Shown here one piece after another: positions 15,486 to 15,654 of a stretch of DNA of 15,654 nucleotides. The stretch's first letter is position 1. Each line of letters begins with the position of its first letter. Under the pieces are notes generated by a model. That model was not told the DNA's origin. It made no database searches and worked only from the letters and a program-made list of their open reading frames with translations. Location of the stretch: assembly GCA_030640215.1 (NCBI GenBank), contig DAOWJU010000261.1, forward strand, positions 1 through 15,654, read 5' to 3'. A program made the translations under genes and the position numbers. Origin of the DNA: Desulfuromonadales bacterium. GTDB lineage: Bacteria; Desulfobacterota; Desulfuromonadia; Desulfuromonadales; BM103.

Positions 15486-15654
15486 TCAAAGTTCGAGAAA
15501 TAGTTCCGAAGGCTCCTCGATATACTCTTTGATCAGTTTGAGAAAGCTAACTGCTTCGCGGCCATCGATGAGGCGATGGTCGTAGCTTAAGGCCAGATTC
15601 ATGATCGGGCGGATGACAATCTCGCCATCCCTGACCACCGGGCGATCCTGAAGC
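15486..15654 (-). CDS. sucB: 2-oxoglutarate dehydrogenase E2, dihydrolipoyl succinyltransferase (C-terminal fragment)
   Basis: Only the last 55 residues are inside the window; the gene continues beyond the right edge. They contain the acyltransferase active site [17 protein letters not shown], with catalytic His and Asp, and end [15 protein letters not shown]. The wording around the active site and the (E)DP-like tail match SucB/OdhB (E. coli [15 protein letters not shown]) rather than pyruvate dehydrogenase E2. The stop is TGA at 15488-15486. It precedes lpdA in the same transcript. This enzyme transfers succinyl to CoA in the oxidative TCA step that consumes 2-oxoglutarate. Confidence 0.93.
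   Translation of the reverse strand, partial: LQDRPVVRDGEIVIRPIMNLALSYDHRLIDGREAVSFLKLIKEYIEEPSELFLEL

Noticed and set aside
1..15654. CRISPR array, tRNA/rRNA genes, insertion sequences, phage or toxin-antitoxin genes
   Set aside because: No regularly spaced repeats, transposase motifs, cloverleaf-like segments or small paired genes were seen; almost all of the window is taken up by ordinary metabolic, transport and regulatory genes.

Overview
The window reads as a stretch of a mid-GC, anaerobic or facultative Deltaproteobacterium-like chromosome. A member of the Desulfuromonadales (Desulfuromonas/Geobacter relatives) is my best guess. This is inferred from the combination of a TAXI-type TRAP transporter, a ~1000-residue NAD-dependent glutamate dehydrogenase, sigma54-dependent two-component regulation and Usp genes attached to the transporter. 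No rRNA, tRNA, CRISPR array, phage or IS element is visible. Nothing in base use or gene content suggests recent transfer.

Layout. (1) 5-1336 (+): glutamine-synthetase family enzyme with unusual substitutions in the amino-acid pocket, followed by a long hairpin. (2) 1540-4738 (+): a two-gene signalling operon. It encodes a membrane histidine kinase with a periplasmic SBP_bac_3-type binding domain, and an overlapping NtrC/AtoC-type sigma54 activator. (3) 4727-4931: a non-coding regulatory region with two inverted copies of a 22-bp motif and, 70 bp further on, a near-perfect -24/-12 sigma54 promoter. (4) 5030-8047 (+): large NAD-glutamate dehydrogenase. (5) 8200-12434 (+): TAXI TRAP transporter, made of a periplasmic receptor, a strong intrinsic terminator, a fused 4TM/12TM permease with a DUF3394 tail, and a universal stress protein. 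A terminator follows. (6) 12551-13708 (+): LysE/RhtB-type exporter and a second universal stress protein, ended by a terminator whose loop is a run of 12 C. (7) 14038-15654 (-): dihydrolipoyl dehydrogenase (E3) and, upstream of it, the C-terminal end of the 2-oxoglutarate dehydrogenase E2, separated by a 16-bp perfect palindrome.

How the parts fit together (inference). Almost every gene touches the glutamate/2-oxoglutarate node. The transporter imports a carboxylate, for which the TAXI family has glutamate and 2-oxoglutarate precedents. The NAD-GDH turns glutamate into 2-oxoglutarate plus ammonium, the OGDH E2/E3 oxidise 2-oxoglutarate, the GS-like enzyme may reassimilate ammonium or glutamylate an amine, and the LysE-type protein may vent excess amino acid. 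The sensor kinase would read an extracellular ligand and, through its sigma54 activator, fire the GDH promoter next door. The most interesting testable idea is this sensor/activator/sigma54/GDH/TAXI module. The sensor keeps the carboxylate-binding Arg of amino-acid binding proteins but appears to lack the amino-group-binding Asp, so the ligand could be a 2-oxo acid such as 2-oxoglutarate.
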